A stretch of 22,734 nt of DNA, taken from contig WQXC01000008.1 in NCBI GenBank assembly GCA_009785045.1, forward strand, positions 1-22,734. The letters are read 5' to 3'. A program made the translations under genes and the position numbers. This DNA comes from Treponema sp. GTDB lineage: Bacteria; Spirochaetota; Spirochaetia; Treponematales; Breznakiellaceae. Shown here in pieces: positions 1 to 7,077 of the stretch (position 1 is its first letter; each line of letters starts with the position of its first letter). Under the pieces are notes generated by a model that saw only the letters and a program-made list of their open reading frames with translations, ran no database searches and had not been told where the DNA came from.

Positions 1-1
1 C

Positions 2-499
2 GGTACTTCCATGGCAACGCTTACTGCGCTTAAAGATAAATACGGTTATGAATATTTTGATGCTTTGGGCAGACAGCGCGTACAAATTGAATACGGCACC
101 GCAGAGGCAATCAGAAAACTGGAGAGCGGCGAATACAGGACAATAATGATACTTGAAGAGTCCATTCTGCAAAAACGCGAAGAAGGATCAAACCTGGAGG
201 TTATTTACCCTACAGACGGCACTGTAATGATTCCTTCAACAATAATGATAATTAACAACAAATGGAGCGCCAACAGAAACACAACGGCAGCAGAAGCAAT
301 AACCGACTGGTTCTTAAGCGAAAAAGGACAAAATGCCATTGTCTCCGGCTGGATGCATTCGGTCAGAAAAGATTTTCCAAGGCTTCCCTATGACGCAAGA
401 CCTACAAACGAAATACGCGCAAACAGTATGCCGGTAAACTGGGAAAGCAATTACCGCCAGAGAGAAGAAATTATTGCTAGATTCGAAGACAGAAGATAA
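2..499 (+). CDS. ABC transporter solute-binding protein, C-terminal part (5' end outside window)
   Basis: This is the C-terminal half of a periplasmic-type solute-binding protein of the iron(III)/family-1 class (FbpA/AfuA-like). The frame is open to the window edge, so the ATG at 11 is almost certainly internal. Seen: a lobe-closing pattern of the family (ALKDKYGYEYFDAL, then an acidic Gly-Glu-Tyr segment, then VIYPTDGTVMIPSTIMII near residues 65-85 of the visible part, then DWFLSEKGQNAI). Binding proteins of this fold deliver ferric iron or, in the AfuA branch, hexose phosphates to an inner-membrane permease; which ligand applies cannot be told from this half. The permease and ATPase genes are not in the window and may lie upstream. 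nagB follows after 57 bases on the same strand, so co-transcription is possible, although a perfect TATAAT at 501-506 (no good -35) could start a separate message. Confidence 0.8.
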   Translation, partial: GTSMATLTALKDKYGYEYFDALGRQRVQIEYGTAEAIRKLESGEYRTIMILEESILQKREEGSNLEVIYPTDGTVMIPSTIMIINNKWSANRNTTAAEAITDWFLSEKGQNAIVSGWMHSVRKDFPRLPYDARPTNEIRANSMPVNWESNYRQREEIIARFEDRR

Positions 500-556
500 G
501 TATAATGATCCCTGTCAGCATTTGAAACGCAATAAAATAATAAAGGGAGGCAAAAT

Positions 557-1345
557 ATGCGGTTAGTTATCCATCAGAATTATGAAAAAGCAAGCTTGTG
601 GGCTGCAAATTATATTGCCGGAAAAATAATATCAAAAAAAAAGAATAAACCTTTTATACTTGGTCTTCCTACGGGTTCAAGCCCGCTGGGAATCTACAGC
701 GAATTAATAAAAATGTACAAAGATGGAAAAGTCTCTTTTAAAAATGTACGCACATTTAATATGGATGAGTATGTCGGGCTTTCCAAAGATCATCCGCAAA
801 GTTATCACTATTTTATGTTTGAAAACTTTTTTAACCATATCGATATTAATCGCAAACATATACATATTCTTGACGGCATGACAAAAGATGCAGAAAAAGA
901 ATGCAAACAGTACGAAAAAGCAATAAACGCAGAAGGCGGCATTGATTTTTTCCTTGGCGGCATGGGCAGCGACGGACACATTGCTTTTAATGAACCGGGT
1001 TCTTCGCTTGTTTCACGGACAAGAATAAAAACATTAACCGAAGAGACAAAAAGAGACAATGCCCGCTTTTTTGACGGAGATATTTTAAAGGTGCCTGGCA
1101 CTGCTTTAACTGTTGGCGTAGGAACTGTTATGGACGCGCGCGAAGTGATGATTATTGTAAATGGACGGAATAAAGCGCGCGCGCTTCGCGCTGTTGTAGA
1201 AGAAGGTATTAACCACATGTGGACTTTGTCATGTCTGCAAATGCACCCAAAGGCAACTATTGTCTGCGACGAAGAAGCTGCAGAAAAATTAAGCGAAGAA
1301 ACTATCCATTACTTTAAAAACATGGAGAAAGGAATTATCTGTTAG
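557..1345 (+). CDS. nagB: glucosamine-6-phosphate deaminase
   Basis: NagB converts glucosamine-6-phosphate to fructose-6-phosphate plus ammonia in the cytoplasm, the last step of amino-sugar catabolism. The 262 residues align over the whole E. coli enzyme with a two-residue offset. Visible are the phosphate loop LGLPTGSSPLG (35-45), the catalytic NMDEYVG with Asp70, and GSDGHIAFNEP with Asp139, His141 and Glu146. The residues that bind the allosteric activator GlcNAc-6-phosphate in E. coli are kept as well (Ser149, Ser150, Arg156, Lys158), so N-acetylglucosamine-6-phosphate activation is likely. Start ATG at 557 has a strong Shine-Dalgarno AGGGAGG at 544-550. The stop codon TAG overlaps the GTG start of the next gene by one base, which implies coupled translation. 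No nagA is visible here. Confidence 0.97.
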   Translation: MRLVIHQNYEKASLWAANYIAGKIISKKKNKPFILGLPTGSSPLGIYSELIKMYKDGKVSFKNVRTFNMDEYVGLSKDHPQSYHYFMFENFFNHIDINRKHIHILDGMTKDAEKECKQYEKAINAEGGIDFFLGGMGSDGHIAFNEPGSSLVSRTRIKTLTEETKRDNARFFDGDILKVPGTALTVGVGTVMDAREVMIIVNGRNKARALRAVVEEGINHMWTLSCLQMHPKATIVCDEEAAEKLSEETIHYFKNMEKGIIC

Positions 1346-2427
1346 TGACAAAGCCAATAATAATTATCTTATTATTTGTTACAACTTCTGCTTTTGCACA
1401 GGCGGACCCGCTTATTTCGTTTTCGGATCCTTCCAGGTTATGGGGAAACGGCATTGAACGCGTTATAGAAGAAGCATACAGAAAACATATAAGAACAAAA
1501 ATAATTGACGGCAAGGTGATGAATCTTAGGATTCCTTTTGCGATGAACAGCGAACGCGACATATTGCTGGAAACAAAAATGAATATTGTAGGCGACGGCA
1601 AAGGAAGCCCGGAATTACTGTGGCCTGCTATAGATGAGGTTCTGGCTTCGGATGACTTTGCGCAATATATAATTGCTCTTTCTTCCGGACGCGAAAAAGC
1701 AGTTGCTTTTGATATGATCGAAAAAAGCTGGAGTATGCAAACAGATCATTTTATTATTGCAAGGATAAAATCCGGCTCATTCATCGGACTTCCTCACCGC
1801 CCGTACGCATTAACATCGGGAAAGGGTGTTACAGAAAATGATGTATACAACTACATTTATTGTATTGGCCTTATCGGAGTGGACTGCTCAGGTTTTGTCT
1901 GGCATATTCTTTCGTACATCGGTCAGCAGGGCGGTCTTGATCTTGGACGAACATTAAGCGGCGTCCTGGGTGTTCCGCGCGGCGCAGATCCTTCCAATTA
2001 TGTCGGCACGGCATTCTACAGTTCAAGAAGCAACCAGATGATTCCGGTTACTGACGAAATACGCAATCTGCGCCCCGCCGACATTTTGCTTTTCCGTGAC
2101 ATTAACGGTGTGATAGTTCATTCGGCAATTATCCAGTCTATAGATTTTTCTAAGGGAATCATCCGTTATCTGCAATGCAATAACGTCTCGCTGCCTGAAG
2201 AACGCGGCGTTCACGATTCTTTTATTTACTTTGATCCTTCCAATCCGGGTGTTTCGTTAAAAGACCCAGCGCTTCACTGGTCACAGAAACGTCAGGCTCC
2301 TTTTGCCGGCGAAGACTTTGTATTTTCCGATGACGGCGAACGTTACCGCCACAGGGCAAACGGCGGAGGCAGGGTTGTCCGCATGCGCGCGCTGGTGCCA
2401 ATTATAGAAAGGCTGAACAGGAATTAA
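1345..2427 (+). CDS. secreted NlpC/P60-like cysteine peptidase
   Basis: Probable exported cell-wall peptidase of the NlpC/P60 (CHAP-like papain) superfamily, which cuts peptide bonds of peptidoglycan. Residues 1-18 form a signal peptide (Lys3, hydrophobic core, AFA-QA cleavage site near 18/19). A poorly recognised N-terminal region runs to about residue 140. The catalytic domain then shows VDCSGFVW with the nucleophile Cys181, and ADILLFRDINGVIVHSA with the general base His259; a polar third residue may be Asn279 or Asn280. At 360 residues it is longer than a minimal NlpC/P60 domain. Start is GTG 1345, overlapping the nagB stop by one base; there is no in-frame ATG nearby and a modest AGGA lies at 1330-1333. 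Coupling to nagB fits joint use or recycling of wall amino sugars, but this is inference. Confidence 0.8.
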   Translation: MTKPIIIILLFVTTSAFAQADPLISFSDPSRLWGNGIERVIEEAYRKHIRTKIIDGKVMNLRIPFAMNSERDILLETKMNIVGDGKGSPELLWPAIDEVLASDDFAQYIIALSSGREKAVAFDMIEKSWSMQTDHFIIARIKSGSFIGLPHRPYALTSGKGVTENDVYNYIYCIGLIGVDCSGFVWHILSYIGQQGGLDLGRTLSGVLGVPRGADPSNYVGTAFYSSRSNQMIPVTDEIRNLRPADILLFRDINGVIVHSAIIQSIDFSKGIIRYLQCNNVSLPEERGVHDSFIYFDPSNPGVSLKDPALHWSQKRQAPFAGEDFVFSDDGERYRHRANGGGRVVRMRALVPIIERLNRN

Positions 2428-2442
2428 AACACAAATTATTTA

Positions 2443-3099
2443 TTAAAACACGTTCTCCGAAAGACATGCGGCGACTTCTTTCCATACAAGCTGGTCTTTT
2501 TCGCTGAGGGCTGCGAACTCTTTTTGCCTGCCGTAGGCGGAAAGTTCAATAAACTGATCTACTCTCTTTTTAAGTTCTTTAAATTTATGTTCCTGAAAAT
2601 TTTTCAGCCATATGGGCACGTTTCTTTTTTGGCCTTTGGGTGTAAAAAGAAGCCCGGAATAGTGCGGGGCGCATAATCCGTCTGATGCGGAAAAAAAGAT
2701 ACGGAACTCCTGTTCTTCGCTTGAGTTGCCGCCGGTGTTGCTAAGAAAATCAAGATACTCCTGCTCTATCTTGTCGCGCTCAATGCAGACAGGGCAGCGT
2801 CCTTTGGGGCGCCATGGCATTCTTTTTTCGAAGCTGGTTATACGATCTTCAAGAATATCGCGGCCAAGGATAGCGACAGCAAGACCGTCGCGGAAAGATA
2901 CAAGTCCTCTTGAATGAAACGAACAAAAGCCGCCGGCAGCGCGGTATATAGCGCGGAAACCTCGATTTGCTACATGCTCGAATAATGTGTTATCGATATA
3001 TCTGAATGCGCGATCACTTACGATCGTACACAGGGGGCAGCCTGGTCTTTGGCACGCTTTTTGAAGTTCAAAAAAGTTAATATGTTTTTCAATAGCCAT
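2443..3099 (-). CDS. DUF6062-like Cys/His-rich protein
   Basis: Cytoplasmic protein of unknown function that resembles the DUF6062 family. Counting from the ATG chosen here (218 residues), two similar metal-site patterns are visible: Cys21-x-x-Cys24 followed by Cys59-x-x-His62, and Cys102-x-x-Cys105 followed by Cys143-x-x-His146. This looks like an internal duplication of a zinc-binding module. The C-terminal third is charged and helical (KNFQEHKFKELKKRVDQF). A GTG at 3108 overlapping the stop of the HIT gene (GTGA) is an alternative start three codons upstream. I prefer ATG 3099 because GGGGTGA lies at Shine-Dalgarno distance from it. It is coupled to the HIT hydrolase gene. Its 3' end faces the peptidase gene with only 15 bases between, and no terminator hairpin is visible. 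Confidence 0.75.
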   Translation of the reverse strand: MAIEKHINFFELQKACQRPGCPLCTIVSDRAFRYIDNTLFEHVANRGFRAIYRAAGGFCSFHSRGLVSFRDGLAVAILGRDILEDRITSFEKRMPWRPKGRCPVCIERDKIEQEYLDFLSNTGGNSSEEQEFRIFFSASDGLCAPHYSGLLFTPKGQKRNVPIWLKNFQEHKFKELKKRVDQFIELSAYGRQKEFAALSEKDQLVWKEVAACLSENVF

Positions 3100-3104
3100 G
3101 ATCT

Positions 3105-3449
3105 TCACCCCGGAGGCCAGCCGAGCGCGCGGCCGCCAAGAAAATGTATGTGCAGATGATCCACGGTCTGCCCGCCGTCTGCTTTTGCATTAATAACAAA
3201 ACGTCGGCCTTTTTGATCACATCCCTGCTCTTTGGCAAGTTCCTGCGCTTTGAAAAACAGCCGGCCAATTAATGCTGAATCTGGTGTTTCCAGTTCCAGC
3301 AAATTATTAATGTGCTTTTTTGGGATAACAAGAAAATGCACCGGAGCCATTGGGTTTATATCGTAAAAAGCAAGCATTTCATCATCTTCGTAAAGTTTTT
3401 TTGCCGGGATTTCTCCGGCAATAATTTTACAGAACAAACAGTTACTCAT
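3105..3449 (-). CDS. HIT-family nucleotide hydrolase (HinT-like)
   Basis: Small 114-residue member of the HinT/PKCI branch, purine nucleoside phosphoramidases or adenylyl hydrolases acting in the cytoplasm as dimers. The N-terminal CLFCKIIAGEIPAKKLYEDD and the signature HLHIHFLGG (98-106) are clear; His100 is the expected nucleophile, within H98-x-H100-x-H102. Cys4 and Cys7 form the partial zinc site often seen in this branch. Length is normal for HinT. No Shine-Dalgarno precedes ATG 3449. Instead a perfect TATAAT (minus strand, 3461-3456) ends seven bases before the ATG, so the message may be leaderless. Its stop overlaps an alternative GTG start of the DUF6062-like gene. Confidence 0.93.
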   Translation of the reverse strand: MSNCLFCKIIAGEIPAKKLYEDDEMLAFYDINPMAPVHFLVIPKKHINNLLELETPDSALIGRLFFKAQELAKEQGCDQKGRRFVINAKADGGQTVDHLHIHFLGGRALGWPPG

Positions 3450-3455
3450 AAAAAA

Positions 3456-3484
3456 ATTATAGCATTCAAAACCGTTTCTAGAAA
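3456..3484 (-). promoter_or_regulatory. candidate promoter for HIT gene (leaderless)
   Basis: On the minus strand a perfect -10 TATAAT (3461-3456) follows a weak -35 TTTCTA (3484-3479) with a 17-base spacer. Predicted transcription start falls on the A of the HIT start codon. The -35 overlaps the stop codon of the upstream carboxypeptidase gene. Confidence 0.35.
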
Positions 3485-4221
3485 GCCCTGGTTCGTTCCC
3501 ATCTGTGAATAAACATCAGAGCAAGCTGCTGTATTCCGTCAAAATAAGTATCGATAAATTCTGTTACTTCTGCGCCGACATACCGGTAGTGCCAGCTCTC
3601 CCAGCTATAACCGGTGATATCTTCATAACCGTTGGGATACGAAAGTGACCAGCCAAAACGGGAAGCGTTTGCCGCAACCCAGATACCTTCGGCAGATCTA
3701 AAAAAAGCGTTGGAAACAGGACTAAAATCAACAGTTAATCCAAGCTGGTGCTGGCTGTGACCGGGACGGGCAGAAACTCTGTCAGCCTGCCTTTGCCCCA
3801 ATGTCCTGACATACTGCGCATAAAGTTCCGATTGCCTGTTATAGGATCGATAGGCAGACGAAATTGTCAGCGTAAGCCCTTCTTTTTTGGCGGCTGCTGC
3901 CATTGCCTCCAAAGAAGCCGCTGCAGCGCTGCGGAGCATAATTCCCGGAGTATTATTGTAATTAACGCTGTTTAATGTAACGAGATCCTGCGGCACATAA
4001 TTATTCCTAAGAGAGGTTTCCTTGTCTACAAGAATATATAAATACGGATCACCCTGAAGAATAGTATTTAACGATTTTAAAAAAACCTGATATTCTTCTG
4101 TGTCTTCCGGTATTTTTTCCTGAAGCAGGTTATTCTGGGCAGATCTGCCGGAAACACAGGAAGCGAGACAAAATATAAAAAGGCATACCGTGAATCCCAA
4201 ATACTTAAAAAAACCAATCAC
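3478..4221 (-). CDS. VanY-type D-alanyl-D-alanine carboxypeptidase lipoprotein (peptidase M15)
   Basis: Membrane-anchored zinc peptidase that trims the terminal D-Ala of peptidoglycan stem peptides. Residues 1-22 are a lipoprotein signal with lipobox LASC and lipidated Cys22. The M15B domain shows SAYRSYNRQSELY (122-134), the zinc motif GHSQHQLGLTVDF with His158 and Asp165, and the catalytic/third-ligand motif ESWHYRYVG with Glu208 and His211. All catalytic residues are present and length (247) is normal. Start is GTG 4221, whose GTGA overlaps the stop of the FMN-binding lipoprotein gene, so the two are probably coupled. Vancomycin resistance is not implied: no vanHAX genes are near, and this type is common in wall maintenance. 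Confidence 0.92.
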   Translation of the reverse strand: MIGFFKYLGFTVCLFIFCLASCVSGRSAQNNLLQEKIPEDTEEYQVFLKSLNTILQGDPYLYILVDKETSLRNNYVPQDLVTLNSVNYNNTPGIMLRSAAAASLEAMAAAAKKEGLTLTISSAYRSYNRQSELYAQYVRTLGQRQADRVSARPGHSQHQLGLTVDFSPVSNAFFRSAEGIWVAANASRFGWSLSYPNGYEDITGYSWESWHYRYVGAEVTEFIDTYFDGIQQLALMFIHRWERTRAF

Positions 4222-4562
4222 CTTTTTAGTATAGCATTCTGCACTGCTTCCAGAAAGCCCCTGCTTGATTCTGTGGCTCCGGAGATCGCATCGATATCCG
4301 TTGAGTTATAAGTTATAACAAGATCAACCAGTTCCTCCATGGCGGCTCCTCCAACCAGGCGATCTTCGGCAGAGTCCACGATGATGATTTCTGTAATGCT
4401 GCCGTTTTCCAGATATACCTGTACGGTAACAGGTCCGCGGTACCCCTGTCCGGTACCTTCATAAAATTCGTCCCAGTTAAAAGAACTGTGCCGGGCGGCC
4501 AACACCGCGCAGCCGGACAAAAAAACAACCATAAGCAGTAGAAAAAATAAATAGTTTTTCAT
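4218..4562 (-). CDS. FMN-binding-domain lipoprotein
   Basis: Small (114 residues) exported lipoprotein: signal with lipobox LSGC and Cys18, followed by a single FMN-binding domain. The domain shows GTGQGYRGPVTVQV (36-49), an ITEIIIVDSAED strand, and DAISGATESS with Thr97 at the position where ApbE (flavin transferase) attaches FMN covalently in RnfG/NqrC-type proteins. The family acts in extracytoplasmic electron transfer, so a redox-carrier role at the outer face of the inner membrane is likely; partner proteins are not in this window. Start ATG 4562 has AGGAG six bases upstream. Its TGA overlaps the GTG of the carboxypeptidase gene. The 81-base gap before it (4563-4643) may carry its promoter, though I see no convincing -35. 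Confidence 0.85.
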   Translation of the reverse strand: MKNYLFFLLLMVVFLSGCAVLAARHSSFNWDEFYEGTGQGYRGPVTVQVYLENGSITEIIIVDSAEDRLVGGAAMEELVDLVITYNSTDIDAISGATESSRGFLEAVQNAILKR

Positions 4563-4643
4563 AAAATCTCCTGCTATATAATGGCACGTATATGCGTGGT
4601 GCTTGACCGAAAAAAGAAAAATTTGAAAAATTTATGGAATTTT

Positions 4644-5483
4644 TTATTTACGAACGGCTTTTACTACAGAAAACCCAAGGAAAACGATTCCGGCAATAAT
4701 TACAGTCATAGCTCCGACCGGCAGGTCAAAGAACCATCCGCTAACAAGGCCGGAAACCGAAAAAAGCGCGGCAAACAGACAGCTAGAAAACATCATTCCG
4801 CCAAGGCTGCGGGAGAAAACCCCGGCGCAGCCGGAAGGAAGGGTAAGCATCGCAATTACCATTACAATGCCGACAAAGGTCTGCAGAAGGACAATCGCGA
4901 TGGCAGTTAAGCCCAGAAGCAGCAGAAAAATAACATCGACAGGGACGCCTCTTGTACGGGCAAATTCTGCATCAAACGATGACGCTTCTATCTGGGCATA
5001 AAAGCGCCGGGCAAGCACAAGGACAATGATATCCAGAACAGCAAGTAAAATTAAGTCCATGTTCGAAATTAATAATATATTGCCAAAGAGCCATGTAGAT
5101 GGGTCTGCATAACCCGGAGTCTTTGCCATAAACAAAAGCCCAAGGCTCATTCCAATAACCCAAATTGCATTAATTACCGTATCTTCCCGCTGTTTTGCTT
5201 TTAATGATACAAGCCCGATAATAACAGCGCTTAGGACTGCAAAGATTAATGCGCCTGCAATCGGAGGAAAACCGGGGATAATTGTAGCGGATAAAAAAAG
5301 CGCCATTCCAATGCCGCCAAGCACAGCATGAGATACTGCGCCGGCAAGGCTTCCAATACGGCGGACTGTAACAACAGAACCAAGTATTCCAAAAAGCACA
5401 GAAGATAAAACGCCTGCCAAAAGCGCGTTACGCAAAAACGGGAAATTTGCATTGGTTAATGTTTCAAAAAATTCTAGCAGCAT
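4644..5483 (-). CDS. znuB: zinc/manganese ABC transporter permease
   Basis: Inner-membrane permease of the ABC-3 (ZnuB/MntB) family; 279 residues with about seven to eight hydrophobic segments. The N-terminal part has the family pattern LLAGVLSSVLFGILGSVVTVRR and GSLAGAVSHAVLGGIG, the loop that contacts the ATPase. The gene starts inside the ATPase gene (ATG 5483, 10-base overlap) and is the last gene of the AKR-znuA-znuC-znuB run. It imports the divalent metal handed over by ZnuA. The His-rich loop in ZnuA favours zinc, but manganese cannot be excluded from the permease alone. Confidence 0.93.
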   Translation of the reverse strand: MLLEFFETLTNANFPFLRNALLAGVLSSVLFGILGSVVTVRRIGSLAGAVSHAVLGGIGMALFLSATIIPGFPPIAGALIFAVLSAVIIGLVSLKAKQREDTVINAIWVIGMSLGLLFMAKTPGYADPSTWLFGNILLISNMDLILLAVLDIIVLVLARRFYAQIEASSFDAEFARTRGVPVDVIFLLLLGLTAIAIVLLQTFVGIVMVIAMLTLPSGCAGVFSRSLGGMMFSSCLFAALFSVSGLVSGWFFDLPVGAMTVIIAGIVFLGFSVVKAVRK

Positions 5484-6196
5484 GTCACATTCTCTCCATG
5501 AAGCACCCGTACATTCATGCTTTTTCCGCCGTGGCGGTCAGAAGCATTTGCTTCTGTATTGTGCTGGACAACCTTGTACCCGTCTCCAAGGCATAAAACT
5601 TTATCAGTTAAAGATGTTACAAACTCCGTGTCATGCGTTACGATTAAAATTGTCATTTTGCCTTTATACAAACCAAGTGTCTCATAAAGTTTTATTTCAC
5701 TCTCTGTGTCCATGTTGGCTGTCGGTTCGTCCAATACAAGAATCTGCGGCCCTGCCGCCAGAGCGCGTGTTACAAGCGTCCTTCGCTTCTGTCCCCCTGA
5801 TAACGAACTGTAAGGCTTTAAAGCAAGTTCAGAAATCCCGGTCTTCTCCATTGCTTCTGCAACAGCGCAGGTTTCCTTTGAATAACCCTTCGCCGGCTGC
5901 AGCAATCCCATTCTGACAATATCACGCACAGTAATTGGAAACAAATTATCCGACGGCATATGCTGAGACACATATGCAAGATTTGCGTTTGAAATTTCTA
6001 TTTTTCCTGCAGACGGTGTTTCAAGACCCAAAAGAAGTTTTAATACCGTAGTTTTTCCTGAACCATTGGGTCCAACCATTGCGATAAACTCGCCGTTATG
6101 AATATGAAAAGATGTTTCTTCCAGAATTTTGGTATCACCGTAGGAAAAAGAAACAGAATCAAAATTAACAGCTATCCCGTCTGCAGTTAAATTCAT
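5474..6196 (-). CDS. znuC: zinc/manganese ABC transporter ATP-binding protein
   Basis: Cytoplasmic ATPase driving the ZnuB permease. All motifs are intact: Walker A GPNGSGKTT (42-50), Q-loop Gln78, signature LSGGQ (132-136), Walker B ILVLDEP with Asp156 and Glu157, and H-loop His188. Length 240 is typical. Its ATG at 6196 overlaps the znuA TGA (ATGA), and its 3' end overlaps znuB by ten bases, so the three are translated in a coupled way. After the nucleotide-binding fold (about residue 210) there is a short tail with His and two terminal Cys residues. Confidence 0.94.
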   Translation of the reverse strand: MNLTADGIAVNFDSVSFSYGDTKILEETSFHIHNGEFIAMVGPNGSGKTTVLKLLLGLETPSAGKIEISNANLAYVSQHMPSDNLFPITVRDIVRMGLLQPAKGYSKETCAVAEAMEKTGISELALKPYSSLSGGQKRRTLVTRALAAGPQILVLDEPTANMDTESEIKLYETLGLYKGKMTILIVTHDTEFVTSLTDKVLCLGDGYKVVQHNTEANASDRHGGKSMNVRVLHGENVTCC

Positions 6197-7077
6197 GGCA
6201 GAATCCTTTGACCCATATAGCGGATATTATCCAGCCATTCATAAGCAAGCGGATCCAGTTCTATTACCTGCGCTCCCACAGATTCTGCAAGAGTTTTTGC
6301 GGCATTTACAGGAAATTGAGTCTGCACGAAAATAGCGGCAGGCTGTTCATCTCTCATTCTGTTTACCAATAAACTTAGCTGACGCGGAGTCGGCTCTTTG
6401 CCGCCTGTTTCTACAGCTTCCTGATTAATTCCAAATTCATCAAGAAAATAACCAAAACTGGGATGATAAACAAAAACGCTTTTTCCTTTAAGCGGAGTTA
6501 AAGTAATTTTTAATTCTTCAAAAACATCATGAATATTTTGAACTGTACTTACCATTCTTTCCATATAAAAATCTATATTATCAGGGTCAAGATGATAAAG
6601 CGTTTGATTAATTCGATTTGCAAGTATAATTGCAGGCATTCTTCCAAGCCATGTATGCCTGTCAATAACCATATATGAATGATCATGAACATCGTGATCA
6701 TGATCATCACAGGCTTCTTCCAGATACCTAAACTCTACGCCATATGTTCCGTCAACTATTAATAAATCAGGAAAAAGCGCTTCGATTTTTGGGCGAAGAC
6801 TAATTTCAAATTCAGAACCGGAAAGTATCCAGGCACTTGCAGAGGCCAGGCTTTGTATTTGTCTTGGAGTAGGTTCGTAGTTGTGTGGGTTTTGCCCCGG
6901 TGGGACAAGAATAACTGTCGACGCTTTATCTCCTGCAATCTGCGAAACAAACCAGGCTTGCGGCGGAATACTTACTGCAATAAGAATCCCATCGTGCGGA
7001 GCTGTTCGTGAACATGAAGCAAATATAAAACAAAATACAAACACACGGAGGCACAAAGGCACAAAGTTCACGGTCAT
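6193..7077 (-). CDS. znuA: zinc/manganese-binding lipoprotein (solute-binding protein)
   Basis: Cluster A-I metal-binding lipoprotein (ZnuA/AdcA type), 294 residues from the ATG chosen here. The signal ends in the lipobox FASC with Cys22. Metal ligands typical of the family are visible: His65 (PHNYEP), His141 (DRHTWLG), His205 (YHPSFGYF) and Asp276 (LDPLAYEW). A short His/Asp-rich loop, DDHDHDVHDH (about 124-133), sits where zinc-type proteins carry their His-rich loop; this favours zinc. I chose ATG 7077 because it forms an ATGA overlap with the stop of the upstream reductase gene and leaves a normal lipoprotein signal; a GTG at 7140 would add 21 unrelated residues. Codons 2-12 coincide with a repeat-like sequence containing two GGCACAAA units, so part of the signal peptide seems built from a dispersed repeat. 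Confidence 0.92.
   Translation of the reverse strand: MTVNFVPLCLRVFVFCFIFASCSRTAPHDGILIAVSIPPQAWFVSQIAGDKASTVILVPPGQNPHNYEPTPRQIQSLASASAWILSGSEFEISLRPKIEALFPDLLIVDGTYGVEFRYLEEACDDHDHDVHDHSYMVIDRHTWLGRMPAIILANRINQTLYHLDPDNIDFYMERMVSTVQNIHDVFEELKITLTPLKGKSVFVYHPSFGYFLDEFGINQEAVETGGKEPTPRQLSLLVNRMRDEQPAAIFVQTQFPVNAAKTLAESVGAQVIELDPLAYEWLDNIRYMGQRILP
7043..7073. repeat. dispersed-repeat-like sequence inside znuA signal peptide
   Basis: The plus strand holds the direct repeat GGCACAAA twice in tandem (7050-7057, 7058-7065) within a low-complexity string on CACGGAGGCACAAAGG. Strings of this type occur as dispersed intergenic repeats in many bacterial genomes (recollection, not searched). Read on the minus strand it encodes FVPLCLRVFVF of the ZnuA signal sequence. 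Confidence 0.5.

Noticed and set aside
808..1218. Open frames on the minus strand inside nagB
   Set aside because: No recognisable protein pattern, no ribosome-binding site, and they lie antisense to a fully conserved enzyme.
3478..4221. VanY-like gene as a vancomycin-resistance determinant
   Set aside because: No vanH, vanA/B ligase, vanX or two-component genes nearby; the family is common in ordinary wall metabolism.
4585..4598. Near-palindrome CACGTATATGCGTG before the FMN-binding lipoprotein gene
   Set aside because: Only six of seven arm positions match and no promoter frame could be placed around it; chance is likely in AT-rich spacer.
4581..4910. Plus-strand open frame of 109 codons across the znuB end
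   Set aside because: Very Lys/Asn/Arg-rich antisense reading with no family resemblance; mostly covered by znuB.
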